Origin: Lactuca virosa
Lineage: Eukaryota > Streptophyta > Magnoliopsida > Asterales > Asteraceae
NCBI GenBank assembly: GCA_928212115.1
Contig: CAKMRJ010005634.1
Location: 252,070,037 to 252,134,036, forward strand
Direction of reading: 5' to 3'
Length of the DNA stretch: 64,000 bases
A program made the translations under genes and the position numbers. Under the pieces are notes generated by a model. That model was not told the DNA's origin and searched no databases. It saw only the letters and a program-made list of their open reading frames with translations. Below are positions 21,400 through 34,579 of this stretch, in pieces; positions within the stretch are counted from its first letter, which is position 1, and every line of letters starts with the position of its first letter.

Positions 21400-22290
21400 T
21401 ACTTTAAAGTGGTGTTTGTTTTTTGTCCGCAGATCTTCATGGTCTCTTTTGTTTGCGCGGCGCAGACCACGCGCATACATTACCTTCGCAGACTATTTGT
21501 TTTTTGAAGACTACAGATCTAGAGTCTTCTAACATATTCAGACATCTTTAAGCCTAAAAAACATATATATTTTACTTTTTTTTTTAGTTTTTTTGAATTT
21601 ATATTTATTCCAACTTTATTAGTGATAAACAATTTGAAAAAAAAGTTACAATACCTAAAAAAAAAGTTCGACGATACAAACATGATATTTTTTATAAATT
21701 TATAAATAAAAGTTTATTACAATAATGGTCGTTGAAGTTGTTTATATAAATATGAAAATAATAATAATAATATATTCTTATATTTTTTGTGCGAAATTTT
21801 ATAAAACATTATTTAATAAAGCATCGTCAACTTCTTAGAAAAAATATTTATGACACGTTTTTAATTGATTTAATTGAAAAAATTGAAGTTTATTTCCCAT
21901 TCATTTATATATCAAATTTTTGATTCCTAATTACAATTTTTAGGCATAACTTTGCGAACAAATTGTTGTTTTTTATCAAATATATACGTTAATTTGTATC
22001 ATTTTTATTTTCACTTTTTATACAATAATACATAAGAGTTGATTTAGATTTGTTAATTATTTATAACAAAGTCATAAATACATTAAAAAATCATTTTGTA
22101 GTTTAAAAAAAATCAGTTTATTTAGATTTGAGTTTATTTTAGTAGCATGCAGATTTAAAAAAACAAACAAATAGTCTTCTTTTTTTCAGACTGCAGACGT
22201 TTGGTCCACCTCTTCTGTTGCAGAGGTCTACAAATATGGTCCGCAGACAGTAGACATTTTTGCCTTAGAAAAAAAAAACAACAGCTATGT
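21400..22290. mobile_element. Possible non-autonomous hAT-like MITE
   Basis: Subterminal inverted repeats: AGACTATTTGTTT at about 21487-21500 faces its complement at about 22163-22176. CCGCAGA and GTCTTC blocks occur near both ends. The interior is AT-rich and non-coding. Left end TGTTTGTTTTTTGTCCGCAG and right end (reversed) TGTTGTTTTTTTTTTC are alike. Target duplications are not resolved, so class and exact ends are uncertain. Confidence 0.4.
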
Positions 22291-22816
22291 GTTCTCGGAA
22301 CAGCATTCGTCTCTCAATAAAAAGTGGAAATTAACTATTCGTCGAAGTAAAAAGGTATGCATGTATCTTCATAGTTCACTATTCTCGGTTTTTTAACAGA
22401 CTTAAAATTTGATCAGAATACATCAAAGAGTTAACATTTGATAAAAAAAATAGTTTAAAAAAAGGAAAGGATGAACGCCTTATAAAATAAACCGAAGTTT
22501 CTTATAATTTTCTAGATTATCTTTACATATTTTTAAGTGGAAGATAAAATTCTCTACATTATTTACATACTATAACAAATGAAACAAAAATCCCTCTTAT
22601 CTTCACCATCTGTGAATAAAAAATGTTTGCCTTTTTATATGAAAACTTATTTGGTCTGTGGTGTGGCTGAACCGACCAATTATATTGAATGTTATTCGCT
22701 GTAGTTAAATTAATTTAAATTTGAAAAAAAATGCCGATTGAATCTAACCGAATAAACCGAAATTCGAATTAAACCGACTGAATAATACCCCTTGTTATAC
22801 ACACAAATATATATAA

Positions 22817-22820
<4 letters not shown>
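22291..22820. other. AT-rich non-coding stretch
   Basis: No gene or repeat recognised. Leads into a (TA)n tract. Confidence 0.5.

Positions 22821-22892
<72 letters not shown>
22821..22892. repeat. (TA)n microsatellite
   Basis: Pure TA dinucleotide run, left flank of a MITE. Confidence 0.97.
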
Positions 22893-23389
<497 letters not shown>

Positions 23390-23559
23390 TGAGATCGGTT
23401 GATAACTCAAAGTTTCCCGAGAACCCGAAAACTAAAAGTGGAGCGTTGGATTAAAAGTAATTCGTTAAGGACATGATCGTCATTTTACCAATCTCATTTA
23501 ATGTTTAATTTTTTTGTGTTATTTAATATATTAATATAAATGTTCAAAAATTAACAAAA

Positions 23560-23900
23560 TAACTCAAAATTTCGGATTTATTAAAAAAAAAATTGATTTT
23601 TTTTAAAAAATGGAGATTTTTTAATTTTTTTTCAAAAAACATGAATTTTTCAAAAAAAAAATGAAAAAATATATTTTTTAAAAAACTGCATCTTTTTTTC
23701 AAAAAAAAACTGCATTTTTTTTAAAAAAAAAAACTGCATTTTTTTCTAGAAAAAACTATATTTTTTTTGAAAAAAACGACATTCTTTTTTCAGAAAAACT
23801 GCATTTTTTTCAAAAAAAAAAAACTGCGATTTTTATAAAAAAAAGTGTACTTTTTTTTCAAAACTGCATTTTTTTAACAAAAATTTCAACGTTTTAGGTG
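23560..23900. repeat. Degenerate A/T-rich repeat with ACTGCATTTTT units
   Basis: Runs of A and T punctuated about eight times by ACTGCA or close variants. Looks like a decayed low-complexity tandem. No coding sense. 23900-24240 is further AT-rich sequence with nothing recognised. Confidence 0.7.
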
Positions 23901-24239
23901 CATATATGCATATTTTTTCAAATGCATATATGCTTATTTGAGTTATTTCTTATACTATAATATTCGTAAGTAATTATAAAAAATCTCATTTTTATTAATC
24001 AATCTATAAACATAATACAAGTATTTTATTCAATACAAATAAAATATAAAAAAAAACTACAAAGATTCACAGTGTTATCATTTCATTATATCAAGATTTC
24101 CATATTTTTTTCAATTTATCACTTTTCACCTCTTCAATATTTTCAACAAATTCTTCAAAACCTACAAGAAAATTAAAAAAAAATTGATTAATGCAAGAAC
24201 AATCAGAAAAATGCACAAGTATATATCATGTAAGATTCA

Positions 24240-24912
24240 CATGTGATTATATCATGTAAGATTCAAATGTGATTATATAATGTGATATTCACATGTGATT
24301 GTATTTTAAGATTCAAATGTGAAATTCACAAGAAAATTAAAACAAAAAATTAACAAAGACCACTCACACAAAATGCATGAGTGCATATTGACGTAATTCA
24401 TATGTGATTCACTACTGATTTACATGTGAATCACATGTAATTTATATGTTATTCACTTGTGATTTACATGTGAATCACATGTAATTGATATGTGATTCAC
24501 TTGTGATTTACATGTGATTAATATGTGAATTACATGTAATTTATATGTGAATCATATATGAATTACATGTGATTTACATGTGAATCACATGTAATTCATA
24601 TGTGAATTAGATATTATATACATGTAAATCACATGTAATTCATATGTGATTCACTAGTGATTTACATGTGAATCACATGTAATTCATATGTGATTCACTT
24701 GTGATTTACATGTGAATCACAAGTGAATCATATGTGAATTACATGTGAATTACATGTAATTCATATGTGAATCACTTGTGATTTACATGTGAATCACACG
24801 TAATTCATATGTGAATTACATGTGATTTACATATGAATCATGTGTGAATTACATGTGAATCACATGTAATTCTTATGTGATTTACATGTGAATCACATGT
24901 AATTCATAATTA
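24240..24912. repeat. Self-complementary satellite (ACATGTGAATCACATGTAA type)
   Basis: Repeats of about 44 bp built from ATTCACATGTGA and its complement, e.g. GATTTACATGTGAATCACAT. It can fold on itself extensively. The array is cut at 24913-24917 by the copia element and resumes at 32049-32135. Confidence 0.88.
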
Positions 24913-24917
24913 CATGT

Positions 24918-25094
24918 TGTTGGATTAGTGTCTAAGTCCATAACTATATTAGTGTCCAAGTATCAAAGATTGTATGCTCGATAGGGTAATACCTTGGAAT
25001 ATTCATATTTGCATGTATAACAGAGAAAACATAGATCCAAGGTATTTAGGGTTGCATGTACACTTAGGAGTGTTAGAATGCTCAAAACCCAACA
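24918..25094 (+). repeat. 5' LTR of the copia element, internally deleted
   Basis: 177 bp. The first about 33 bp and the last about 140 bp match the ends of the 773-bp 3' LTR; the middle is missing. Confidence 0.9.
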
Positions 25095-25095
25095 G

Positions 25096-25109
25096 TGGTA
25101 TCAGAGCCT
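25096..25109 (+). promoter_or_regulatory. Primer binding site of the copia element
   Basis: TGGTATCAGAGCCT one base after the LTR, complementary to initiator methionine tRNA. Confidence 0.9.
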
Positions 25110-25189
25110 AGGTTTGTTTTCAATTATACTTGATGCAAAGTGCTGAAAAATGCTGAAAAAAATCAATTTTCGTGCTGTCTGGGCACTGG

Positions 25190-25272
25190 ACTCGCCGATT
25201 CCACTGATGGACTCGCCGAGTCCATGAGGAAACTCATCCTACTCGTCGAGTATGTTCATACACTCGACGAGT
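25190..25272 (+). repeat. Two ACTCGNCGAGT palindrome pairs in a copia leader
   Basis: Copies start at 25190 (last bases changed), 25211, 25241 and 25262. The spacing within each pair is 21 bp, as in the P LTR. The surrounding sequence is unrelated to P. This lies just after the primer site, in the untranslated leader. Confidence 0.9.
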
Positions 25273-25907
25273 AGGACCCCCTGACAACATATTTTCGACT
25301 TTTAAGGCTGGAATTGGACTAGAATCATTACCCTAAGCTGTTTTTGAACCTATAAACCTGTTTTTGATGTGGTAATGTTCATTCTAATCTAATTTCAAAG
25401 ATAATTGTCATTAGATTCATGTTTTGTATTAGTTTACTGGATAGGCTAATTACATGAAATTGTTTGATTGAAGTATCTTGTTCTTATAAGTTGCTTAGAT
25501 TAATAGGAATGTTATGTGAAATTGTAGTTTTCAATCCAAATTAATCTAAGAGTTGATTCTAAAATGTGTTTTTGTAACTTGTCCTCAAGTTATATGAAAA
25601 GTCACATTTAAGATTCATAAAACTCATAAATATTTCCATAGATTATGAATAAAGAAAAGTCATATTTTTTAATAGTTTAAAGTCTTCCATAACTTGTCCT
25701 CAAGTTATGGAACTTGAAGAGTTTTTTGAATTAAAACTACTTTAAACACATAAGTTATGGAATCGAAAAGTTTTTGAATAGTTCAAAACTTGCCCTCAAG
25801 TTTTGGAATTTGAAAAGTTTTCTTTCATGAATACTTTTATTCCAAATTAAGCTCATAGGATTTTAAAAGTTAAATTCAACCCTTATACTTTATAATATTA
25901 TAAGTTA

Positions 25908-25933
25908 ATAATATATATATATATTATATATAT

Positions 25934-26008
<75 letters not shown>
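25908..26008. repeat. (TA)n microsatellite inside the copia interior
   Basis: Long TA run with a few interruptions, followed by AAGAGCAAGTCGTC. Confidence 0.95.
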
Positions 26009-26010
<2 letters not shown>

Positions 26011-26305
26011 AGCAAGTCGTCTTACCATTAGCAGGCCTCATTCACGAAGCCGGTCTATAAGGGGGGTATAAGGTTACTGCCTATAAAATGGCAGTTTAAT
26101 GGGTGTCCACTCTCACCCACCGCTTCCTTGACTGGTGGAGGGTCGTTAGCCGAACGGTTAGGACAAGGACTAAAATTATCCCTTCATTAAAAGTATTGAT
26201 AAATACTAAGTAACTAAACCTTTTACAAATTCCCAATCTTAGTTACTTAGGAAAATGTGAATTTGGTGCTAACCCATGAAATTACACTTTGCACTTTGCT
26301 TAAGT

Positions 26306-29110
26306 CGTTAGTGGAGCGCGCGTGGTTACCGGCACACTAACTTGGATTTAACAAGGTAGGCAAAGGGTAACTTAATTTTTATCATAGTATTGGTGGAGCG
26401 CGTGTGGTTAACCGACACATCGATTGTGGGGTAAATTTTAAGAGTACCAAGTAATTTGCATGGTTACTTCACACCTTGTTTTGTGATCCTTGGCATCCCA
26501 GTCACAAAACCTGAAGGGCACAATCGAGATTGAAACATGTAATTGAAAAGTTCAATGAATCTCAAAAGATCTAGGAGTTTCAAATCCAATTAAAACCTAG
26601 TAAATTATTTCGTTTTTCATGGTGGAAATTGGTGAATCGTCATTCACCTACCTTCAAATATTCTATAGCTTGGATTACGGCATCCCTCTTCCAAGTTATA
26701 AAATATTGTGTTGGGTCCTAGCCTTAATATTTCATATTGGGTGTTATATTAAGGACTTTAAATCAACTATCTTGAATATCTCCCAAAAGATGTCTTGCTC
26801 AGACATCTATGATCTTCCCAAATCTCTTGGAACTTTACTTCCTCCACCTCCTCCAATTATTCTCCCTAACCCACAAGTTCAAGGTTACTCAAACCCGATT
26901 GGCAAGCAAGGTCTATGTGTGCTCAGATCTTGGAGATGAAGTCACATATTGACAAGCCGGGAGAGTTCGGTGTCAAAGTCTTAAGAACGTCAGATGTTCA
27001 ATCACTTTCTAAGTCACATAGTTAGTTCCTTTGGGACTACTATGTAAAAGTCTATGACATGACCCTTAATGATCTTATCTATTTGCTTTGTGCTGCTTAA
27101 TCAACAATGATTTGGAGCACTGGCAGAGCAAATCTGATTAGAAGATCTACTTCCCAAACCTTCAATGGACATTGACAATGGTAACATTGGATACCCAGTA
27201 AAAGCTTTCTCTTCCCAATGGAAAGGGATCGGCCATAGTCAACTCGGTTGACCAAATGGTAAAGAGAATGGCTAAGTCTGAGAAAGTCCTACCAAAGGGT
27301 CCATATGTATCTATTGCCAAAAGAAGGGGCATTTATTGCGAAGCTGCCTATTTACCTGAAAGATCATAAGGTTGATCAAGTAACTCTGTTAAGTTTATAT
27401 TATGAGATTCTTATTACATGATGTGACTGGGTCACATGTTGATGGTTTAAGAATCAAAGAAAAGTGAAGAAACTTAAAGGAAGCATATGCTGATTCTGAT
27501 CGCGAACATGAATCTCAATCGCATGGTTCAGTGATCAGAATGTTGAGCTGTTGCTCAGGAGTTATGATATATCGCTTAGGAATAGATAACAACAAATTTT
27601 TCATATGCTTTTGCACTGTAAGGATAAGTTTTCCGCAAAGTTTTAAAATTAAAGGTTTTTTTTTATTTTATTTATTCTAAGTATCCTTACAATGGCATTT
27701 GTGAAAAATTGTTGCTTATATGATTCCATTGATAGCAATATTTGGAAAATGGATTTGTTTCTTTCATTTGTGGTAATGTCTAAATTTACCAAATAAGGAA
27801 AGATTCTCATCACCCAAAGTTTCAGTTGGATAGAAACTTGGAAATCATGCAAGTTGTATAGTATGATGAATGAGAATTTTCATCTTTGGAAAATTAAGAC
27901 TAATCCCTTGTTCACATGTATATGTGAGTCAAGTGAAGGACTAAGGGATCAACTATACATTCTGGTGCACTGATCAATTCCACCACAAAAGATCGATAAG
28001 ACTATTCTTTATGATTTACTAAAGTTTAGTAAATATGATTATACTTACAAGTTTAAGTATAATTCTGAAACATTGAAAAAGTTTTGATGTATGGCAGAAC
28101 GAATTGAGAAGAATCAAATTAGGCAGAAAGATAAAAGTTTCTCAAATCTGAAAAGATGGGACAGTACTTTAGTATCAGGTTTTCTGATCATCCTAATGAT
28201 TTAGAAATCATATCACAATTAGTCCTCTAAGGAAATCTTAGTGCATTCTTATGATTAAGAAGAGGAACCTTGAATTGTTGGAATGGTTAAATCAAGAAGA
28301 TGAGTCATACTTCGTTCCAAAACAAGTCTTAGAGTCATACTCCAAGACTGTAAGTTGGGTGACATATCTTAAAAAAAGGTTTAAAACACTTGTCAAATGT
28401 AAGAGTAAAAGTGTCCTACTCTTGTACATTTGATATTGTTATGTTGTGATGTTTTGGATAAAACAAAGACCAACTAAGGCCAATTGTGTGAAGTGTTTGT
28501 CTTGATAAAGAATCCGCACTATTTCTTGAATATTTGGCAAGATAGACTTATATGTCAAGAGGACAGTGGGAGTGAAAAAGATCCTGAAATAGTTTCAAGA
28601 ACTAATCAAGAGTAAAAACCTTTATTTCATCACTTGCACACGACTAGAGGTTTATAACCTATTGTGTTGACATTTCTGTGCCCATTCCAGTAAAGTTGGC
28701 TATACATTTGAGTTCTACATGTTCTCAATTGTTTCCATAACAACATGGAAGCAATGGCAGGCCCTTGTGCTGCCAGGTGGCAAGAAGTTAAGATTACACA
28801 AGTTCAATCCATATGAGTTTGGATTTGTCACTGACCTAGTCTTGTGATTGTGGTCTTGACAAATTCACGTGGATAAGAACACATACACCATAAAATCTAA
28901 GTGTCATAAGGTTTCTCTCCGATTCATGAAAATGATGGTGAGGAAACACTTCCACCAAGTAGATTTAAAATAAGATAGAAATTGGGATCTTTGCAATCTC
29001 AAATTCGTTAGTGGAGCATGCGTGGTTAACCGGCACACTAACATGGACTTATGAGAAATGGCAAAAATCTAAACAATCGAGACTATGATTACGACATCCC
29101 TTTTCATAGT
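26306..29110 (+). repeat. Dispersed GTGGAGCG and GATTACG motifs in the copia interior
   Basis: A motif of about 30 bp, consensus GTGGAGCGCGYGTGGTTAAC followed by CGGCACACTAAC, occurs near 26312, 26395 and 29011. A second, GGATTACGRCATCCCTYTTC-like, occurs near 26676, 29087 and 29582. They stand out from AT-rich decayed sequence. Role unknown. Confidence 0.75.
27170..27400 (+). pseudogene. Gag remnant with zinc knuckle, copia element
   Basis: In one plus frame 27306-27347 reads CIYCQKKGHLLRSC, a perfect CX2CX4HX4C knuckle. The surrounding frame is broken. This marks the gag region of a Ty1/copia-type element. The rest of the interior (27400-31260) has only short ORFs and no domain I can name. 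Confidence 0.7.
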
Positions 29111-31260
29111 TCTAAAATTGTTTAGACACACATGTGAGCTATCTAAGATAAGGTGTATGTTTTGATAAAGTCTTATCAAAGCAATCTTGTATCAGAAATC
29201 TGAACTTTGGTAAGAAAGTGAATAAAGTATTGATTTCTAGAAGTCCAGCTAATTTCTGGATACATGTCAAAGCTAGTAGGAGCATACGTGTTATGCTAAT
29301 AATTTTCATGTTAGTGGGAGCATGATAATTATGATAAGTGTTGCAAGTTAGCAATATTAATTATAGAAAACAAAAGTTTCAATTCGTGGAGTTGCAGCGG
29401 TTGAAAAGTTGTTTTGCTATAATTAAGGGAGAGGAAATTATACTTCATTTCAATTCTAAAATCTTATATTGAGGTTTTAATCGTCTTTAGTCAAGGATAT
29501 ATATATGAATTTTGTGTTGGAACGGCTCAACATAAGGAAATTATATATATGAGTCCATTATTTGCGTTCTAAAATTCGATTATGATTACGACATCCCTTT
29601 TTCATAATCTGAATTATGAGAACTTGGCAAATAGAAATATTATAGCAAAAGGACTGGTCTAGTATCATGTCTTTATGTGAGACATCATGAATCGTGTCCC
29701 ATATGCTTCGGATATATAGGATCGATTGCATGTGCTATAATATTCATCCTTTCTAAATTTTCCAAATGCTCTGGGCATTAAGGGGGAAAATCTAGAATTG
29801 GATATGACTAAAATGATTAAGCAATTATTGAGAACAATCTAAGGATTACCAAAGATTGGTTGCTCAGGGACAGTTAGAAGTATAGTGTTAAATTTTGGAA
29901 GGACCATATTGACATACTCTGAAAGGAGGCAACTCTTGTTCAGAAGTGACAGTCAAAATGGGAATATGGAAATGTATCATAGTTGGAAGTTATTCAATCT
30001 GTGTATGATTAGAAAAACTAAATGCAAGAAGGATGTTTCCATGGAGTTGATCTCCATTGGAATACTCTGTAATGTCTGTTGACAAGTCTTTGTGACTTTG
30101 TGCATAATCATCACAAGAGGATCAATGCATATAAGTTTAAAATCTAACACATTTCGGTAAATGATAGGAATTTGGAATTCTTACATTTTCGATAAGGATT
30201 TGGGAGTGTGAAAAGAAAATCATTGAAAATTATGTTCAATCGATCTAGTTCACAAAGTAAAGATCATAGACAAACATAGAGTGCATACTTGGTGTATGGC
30301 AAAGCTATTGTGTAGAAGAACATAGTGTACATTCTTGGAGAATGGGACAACTAGTGTTTTTTAATTCAAGGATAAAGTTGATAAAACCAAAACAATGAAT
30401 AATGAGTAATCAGTATGGTGATAAATAAAAAGTGTTCTATTTATATTTATAGGTTTTGATACCACACTAGATTCAATTATTCTTGTGTTTCATTTTGCAT
30501 GTTTTGACTTCCAGAATAAACTAGGTCATTCTTCCCGAATGACTAAGTTATTCAAACAATCCACAGTCGATCATATGTTGGAAGTAGATATGAATCAAGA
30601 CTGTCATGAGTTGGCTTGTAGATGTCTAAGATGTTGGACATAGCAAAGAGGTGCTACAACACTCATGAGTGCTCATAAGTTCTGAGTATTGGATTCAACC
30701 CGCGCTCATTTGAATCACTTCATGGATTTTATCACGAGTGATCATGAGACGATAATATCTTATATTCTTCAAACCTAGAGATATGAGTTGTTACTATGAG
30801 TTGGTTGTACATTGATTGCGCGAAAACTCATTGGTAACTCGATGTTATAAAATGTGCCTTTGTGTATGATTCAACAAGTAGTAGAACAAGCCATATGAGT
30901 CGAAGTTTATCCATTCCTTTTACCTTCGGGATAAAACCGATATCTGTGGTCCCTTCGATGATTTAGTGATGACAAATGTAAGTGCTCGGTCGGGCCTGGA
31001 CTGATTTGATTTGTTCAATTAGTCAGTCGTCATAAATCGGAAATCGGGAAACAACAAATGGACAGAGAGAATGATTTATAATCCATGTCTCAGTCCATAT
31101 GATATCTAGAATGGAGGAATATATGATCCCTTATCTAATGGACAAGTCATTGACGAGATCAGAGTTCAGTTACAACGTCAGAGTTCGACAGCGGCTTAAA
31201 GAGCTACGATTGCCAGTCGGTTCTTGAAGTCATACTCAATTATAGTTTTAGACTTATCCA
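27400..31260 (+). other. Decayed copia interior, no recognisable pol
   Basis: AT-rich sequence full of stops in all frames. Longest open runs are about 60-70 codons and look random. Neither RT (YVDD-type) nor integrase motifs were found by eye. Confidence 0.6.
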
Positions 31261-31270
31261 AGTGGGAGAC

Positions 31271-32043
31271 TGTTGGATTAGTGTCTAAGTCCATAACTAT
31301 ATTTGGTATGTACTTGACCCGACTCGGCATGGTCCATTTGGGTTACATGGCATCATGCATTTGGATAGACTAAAATGAGAGAAATAACACTTAAGGTTTG
31401 GTAATATATTATAAGTTCTAATATATTAATAAGATTATTTAATTAGTATTGATCAAGAATTAATTTGGAATTAATTAAGTGATCAAAAAGGAGACTAATG
31501 AAATATATGGGTTGATTGTGTAAATCATCCATACTTGTATAGTGGGCTAATGCTCCATGGATTATCAAGTTGGGCTAAAACCCATAGGATGCTCCATGGA
31601 TGCTCCATGGTGTTTTTGTACCCATGGATCATGGAAATGAAAGGCCACGACAATTAGGGTTTACATGGTGTAATCCTAATTGTGACACACTATAGAAGCA
31701 TCTTATTCTTGATAAAAATCGGCCACTAGGCGTGTATGGTGAGGGCTAGCCGATTTCATGAAGTGTATCATTTCTCTCAAGTTATTCCAAGTGTATTTTG
31801 ATGTTGTGTGAACCATTTGAGATGTCACACTTGGGGCACTCGACTCTTAAGCATCAAGGAATCAAGCAACATAAAAAGGTATGTCTTCTAACTTGTTTTA
31901 TTACCCAAGTATCAAAGATTGTATGCTAGATAGGGTAATACCTTGGAATATTCATATTTACATGTATAATAGAGAAAACATAGATCCAAGGTATTTAGGG
32001 TTGCATGTACACTTAGGAGTGTTAGAATGCTCAAAACCCAACA
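31271..32043 (+). repeat. 3' LTR of the copia element
   Basis: 773 bp, TGTTGGATT to CCCAACA. Contains three CTCCATGG motifs near 31552-31610. Preceded by the purine tract. Confidence 0.92.
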
Positions 32044-32048
32044 CATTT

Positions 32049-32135
32049 GAATCACATGTAATTCATATATGATTTACTTGTGATTTACATGTGAATCACA
32101 TGTAATTCACATATGAATTACATGTGATTTACTTA
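32049..32135. repeat. Right part of the split satellite
   Basis: Continues the GTGAATCACATGTAATTC repeats interrupted at 24912. Confidence 0.85.
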
Positions 32136-32344
32136 TAACCGTCACACCATGATTCAAACAAATACAAAAATTCAAGAAAATTCGAACATGAACCATTATC
32201 AATTATGATTGAACTGATAGAAGAGTTGTTGGATGATACTTTGAATCATATCCACATGGAGATCCTTGTTCTTCTTCCGAGTCTTGTTCTTCCATTTTTA
32301 CAGTTGAGTTCTCATGCATATATCATTAAATATTGCACTGCTTC

Positions 32345-32708
32345 CCGTGAATGCAATCTGTAAAACATGCTTCCTTCCATGCATATCCAAAGGCCTGTTA
32401 TGTAACATACATGAAAATAAAAAGAATCCTCTTAATGATTCCATCAATACACTCAAGAAAGACTATATATGTATATTCACCTCTGTGTCATCAGAAACTC
32501 CATCTCCAACAGCACCAAAGCTATCAACATTCATAAGAACCCTGACACCACGTTCATCACCTGAACATGATGGCAAGTCAGAATCATCTTCTATTTTTAA
32601 ACTTTTACCCTCAAGCATGTCCAAGGAGTCAGAAAAATTGCTTTCTGCATACTCACAAACTAACAATAGAGACAGAGAAAGAAAAGAAATAAACACAAGA
32701 GTGCTCAT
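32345..32708 (-). pseudogene. Polygalacturonase (GH28) 5' gene fragment
   Basis: Exon 1 (32708-32481, 76 codons) starts MSTLVFISFLSLSLLLVC, a good signal peptide. It ends in NVDSFGAVGDGVSDDTE, the N-terminal signature of plant polygalacturonase-like GH28 proteins. A GT donor (GTGAATAT) follows. After an 86-nt intron, an AG acceptor (ATAACAG) opens exon 2 at 32394 reading AFGYAWKEAC, the expected continuation in phase. It then runs to a stop with no catalytic domain, so it is a captured fragment, not a working cell-wall enzyme gene. It keeps its intron, so capture was from DNA. Confidence 0.85.
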
Positions 32709-32799
32709 GATTTTGTTATTGTTTGTTTAGGTTAAATCATGTTTTGAGTCACCCAATAAGCCTCAAAAACAATCTTTCAAAGTCCTTCTATGAGAATTA

Positions 32800-33680
32800 G
32801 TGGTGGAAGAAATCCAAGTTCCTATTTGTGCAACCTACTTTGTTTTCTACCAAATATTTTGTACCTTGATGAGTGGGTTGTGAGTGGGATTGATATTTTT
32901 ATTGTTTGACATGCCACGTCTGTTAAGAGGCTAATTTTTACCCTTATGGGTGTTCTTAGTGATGGATTAATGTGTTAAGTGGTCAAAAAGCCTTTGAAAT
33001 CCAAAGCTGGAAAATTCAGCAAAAAATACAAATATGTCCCTGTATTGGAAAAATTATAGAAAAATCACTAAGAATCAAATTAATGATCCGTAAACTTTCT
33101 AAGTTTCCATTTTGAATCTAGTTTATCCATTAATTTTTCCATAACCTGTTGTTGCTTCTAACTTAGGTGAAAATCACATTTTTCACCAGCTGGTCAGAAT
33201 TTAGCTGCATTGATAGGCAGTTTTGTAAAAATCATATAAAATTGTAGAAAAATCGTTTGGACCTTCAAAAGTACATTCTGAAAAGATAAAAGTCTAAACT
33301 TCTGGATAATGAAATAAAAACGGAAGTTATACAGGTTTCAAGTGTGATAAAACAACTTTAAACAGTGGCTGTTTTGGGTCCAAAACTGAGAATTTTAATT
33401 GTTAGTTGATTTAGGTGTTTTTGCTTATCATTTATAAGTTCTGAATACTGTTTTTTGATGTATAGAAATCAAATGAAGACGTGATATTTTAATTTATATG
33501 TATTAATTAATTAATACATATAAATCAAAAGGCTGAACCAATAAAGCCAATTGTATGCCAGATGTGTTTAAAAGATCTGAAGTGCAAGGAATCTAAACAA
33601 ACAACAACAAAATCAATCTTACATTAAAACATTTCACAAGAAAAGTAGATGAAAATGAAAAACATTAAGACAATATGTAT
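32800..33680. other. AT-rich interior of E1 with a 34-bp perfect palindrome
   Basis: No gene recognised. 33492-33525 is a perfect palindrome centred on TTAATTAATTAA. It lies between the polygalacturonase and Sec24 fragments. Confidence 0.6.
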
Positions 33681-33683
33681 CAC

Positions 33684-33757
33684 CTGATTAATGGTGCACC
33701 TCATGTACCTAGGGCTGCAATTTCCAGTATCCCTTACAATAAAATCCCTTGTAGCAG
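33684..33757 (-). pseudogene. Sec24 (COPII coat) exon fragment
   Basis: The minus strand encodes RDFIVRDTGNCSPRYMRCTINQ, which matches the zinc-finger-proximal region of Sec24 cargo adaptors (NCSPRYMRCTINQ is highly conserved). It ends exactly at a GT donor (CAG then GTGATACA). Only this exon is seen, and the continuation IPCT is absent. Same strand as the neighbouring fragments. Confidence 0.8.
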
Positions 33758-33904
33758 GCTTCAATATCAGACAAAAATAAGAATATAAGATTAAATCAAT
33801 TGAATTAAAGCATAAATGAGATTTAGAGAAGTTATGAAAACATTATCTGTACATTTTAAAACAAAATGTTTGCTTCCAAATTTTTTTAAAATAAGTTAAC
33901 TAAC

Positions 33905-34245
33905 CTAAAAATTATCACATTTTGGATATAGCGCATGATCTGGTTGGTAACTCTGCATCCATTAAGACTCCGAACCATCTGTCCGACTGCATTCTGTAAT
34001 ATTGAATCCTAAGAAATATCTAAATCTTGTAAAATGGAGTTCAGTAGTAAAGTAACCAACTAGTTTTCAGTAACAGATGGAGATGAAAGAAAGATAGGAA
34101 ATTTTAGTTACTTCAGGTATGACCCAAAGTGAAAGTTTTGCATAGAGAAGATATATAGATACACCATTCAACTTGAATTTCATCATAGGAATGTTAGCCT
34201 CAGGTACAAGATGCAATTCTGTGACATCAGGCATATCTGAGAGCA
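33905..34245 (-). pseudogene. Nuclear poly(A) polymerase fragment, two exons
   Basis: The upstream exon (about 34245-34112) encodes DVTELHLVPEANIPMMKFKL and YLLYAKLSLWVIPE. After an intron with an imperfect donor, the downstream exon (34025 to about 33905) encodes DLDIS-stop-DSILQNAVG, then VRSLNGCRVTNQIMR. This matches the catalytic region of eukaryotic nuclear poly(A) polymerase, where a DLD triad member follows WVIPE. TAG stands where glutamine is usual in SQDS. Non-functional fragment with its intron kept. Confidence 0.82.
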
Positions 34246-34579
34246 TTCTTTTTAATTAAGATGTTCTCTACCTAATTGTTGTGCTTATATCTATAAGAAG
34301 TATAAGAAGTATGGTTAAATTGTGATGTTTTTATAACTTGGATGGTCATTTAATTCAAAAATCATTTGTAAACATATGAAAACTTGAATACAAATAAATC
34401 ATAAAAATCTGCAGAATGTTCAACTATGAGAAATCATAAAAATCTCAAATTCTATTATGTCAAAAATCCATAAATTAACCAAATATTTTCCAACAATCAA
34501 GAACAAAAATGACATGTAACTTAGTTGACAAACAAACAGACAAAAAAAAGAATAATAATAAAATAAAATAAAAAGATAT

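Larger units (their letters stand above)
24918..32043 (+). mobile_element. Degenerate Ty1/copia element inside the satellite
   Basis: 5' LTR 24918-25094 (TGTTGGATT...CCCAACA), primer site, 6.2-kb interior, purine tract AAGTGGGAGAC at 31260-31270, 3' LTR 31271-32043. CATGT (24913-24917) and CATTT (32044-32048) are a target duplication with one mismatch. The interior has a decayed gag zinc knuckle and no recognisable RT or integrase. The 5' LTR has lost about 600 bp relative to the 3' LTR. Confidence 0.9.

Noticed and set aside
24240..24912. Possible CRISPR array
   Set aside because: Repeats are contiguous variants of a self-complementary unit without unique spacers, and the context is eukaryotic.
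26619..26939. 106-codon ORF in the copia interior
   Set aside because: No recognisable domain, biased low-complexity composition, and no support from neighbours; probably chance in decayed sequence.
32481..32708. Small secreted-protein gene
   Set aside because: The signal peptide is real, but the frame is exon 1 of a polygalacturonase with a donor site; nothing downstream encodes the enzyme.
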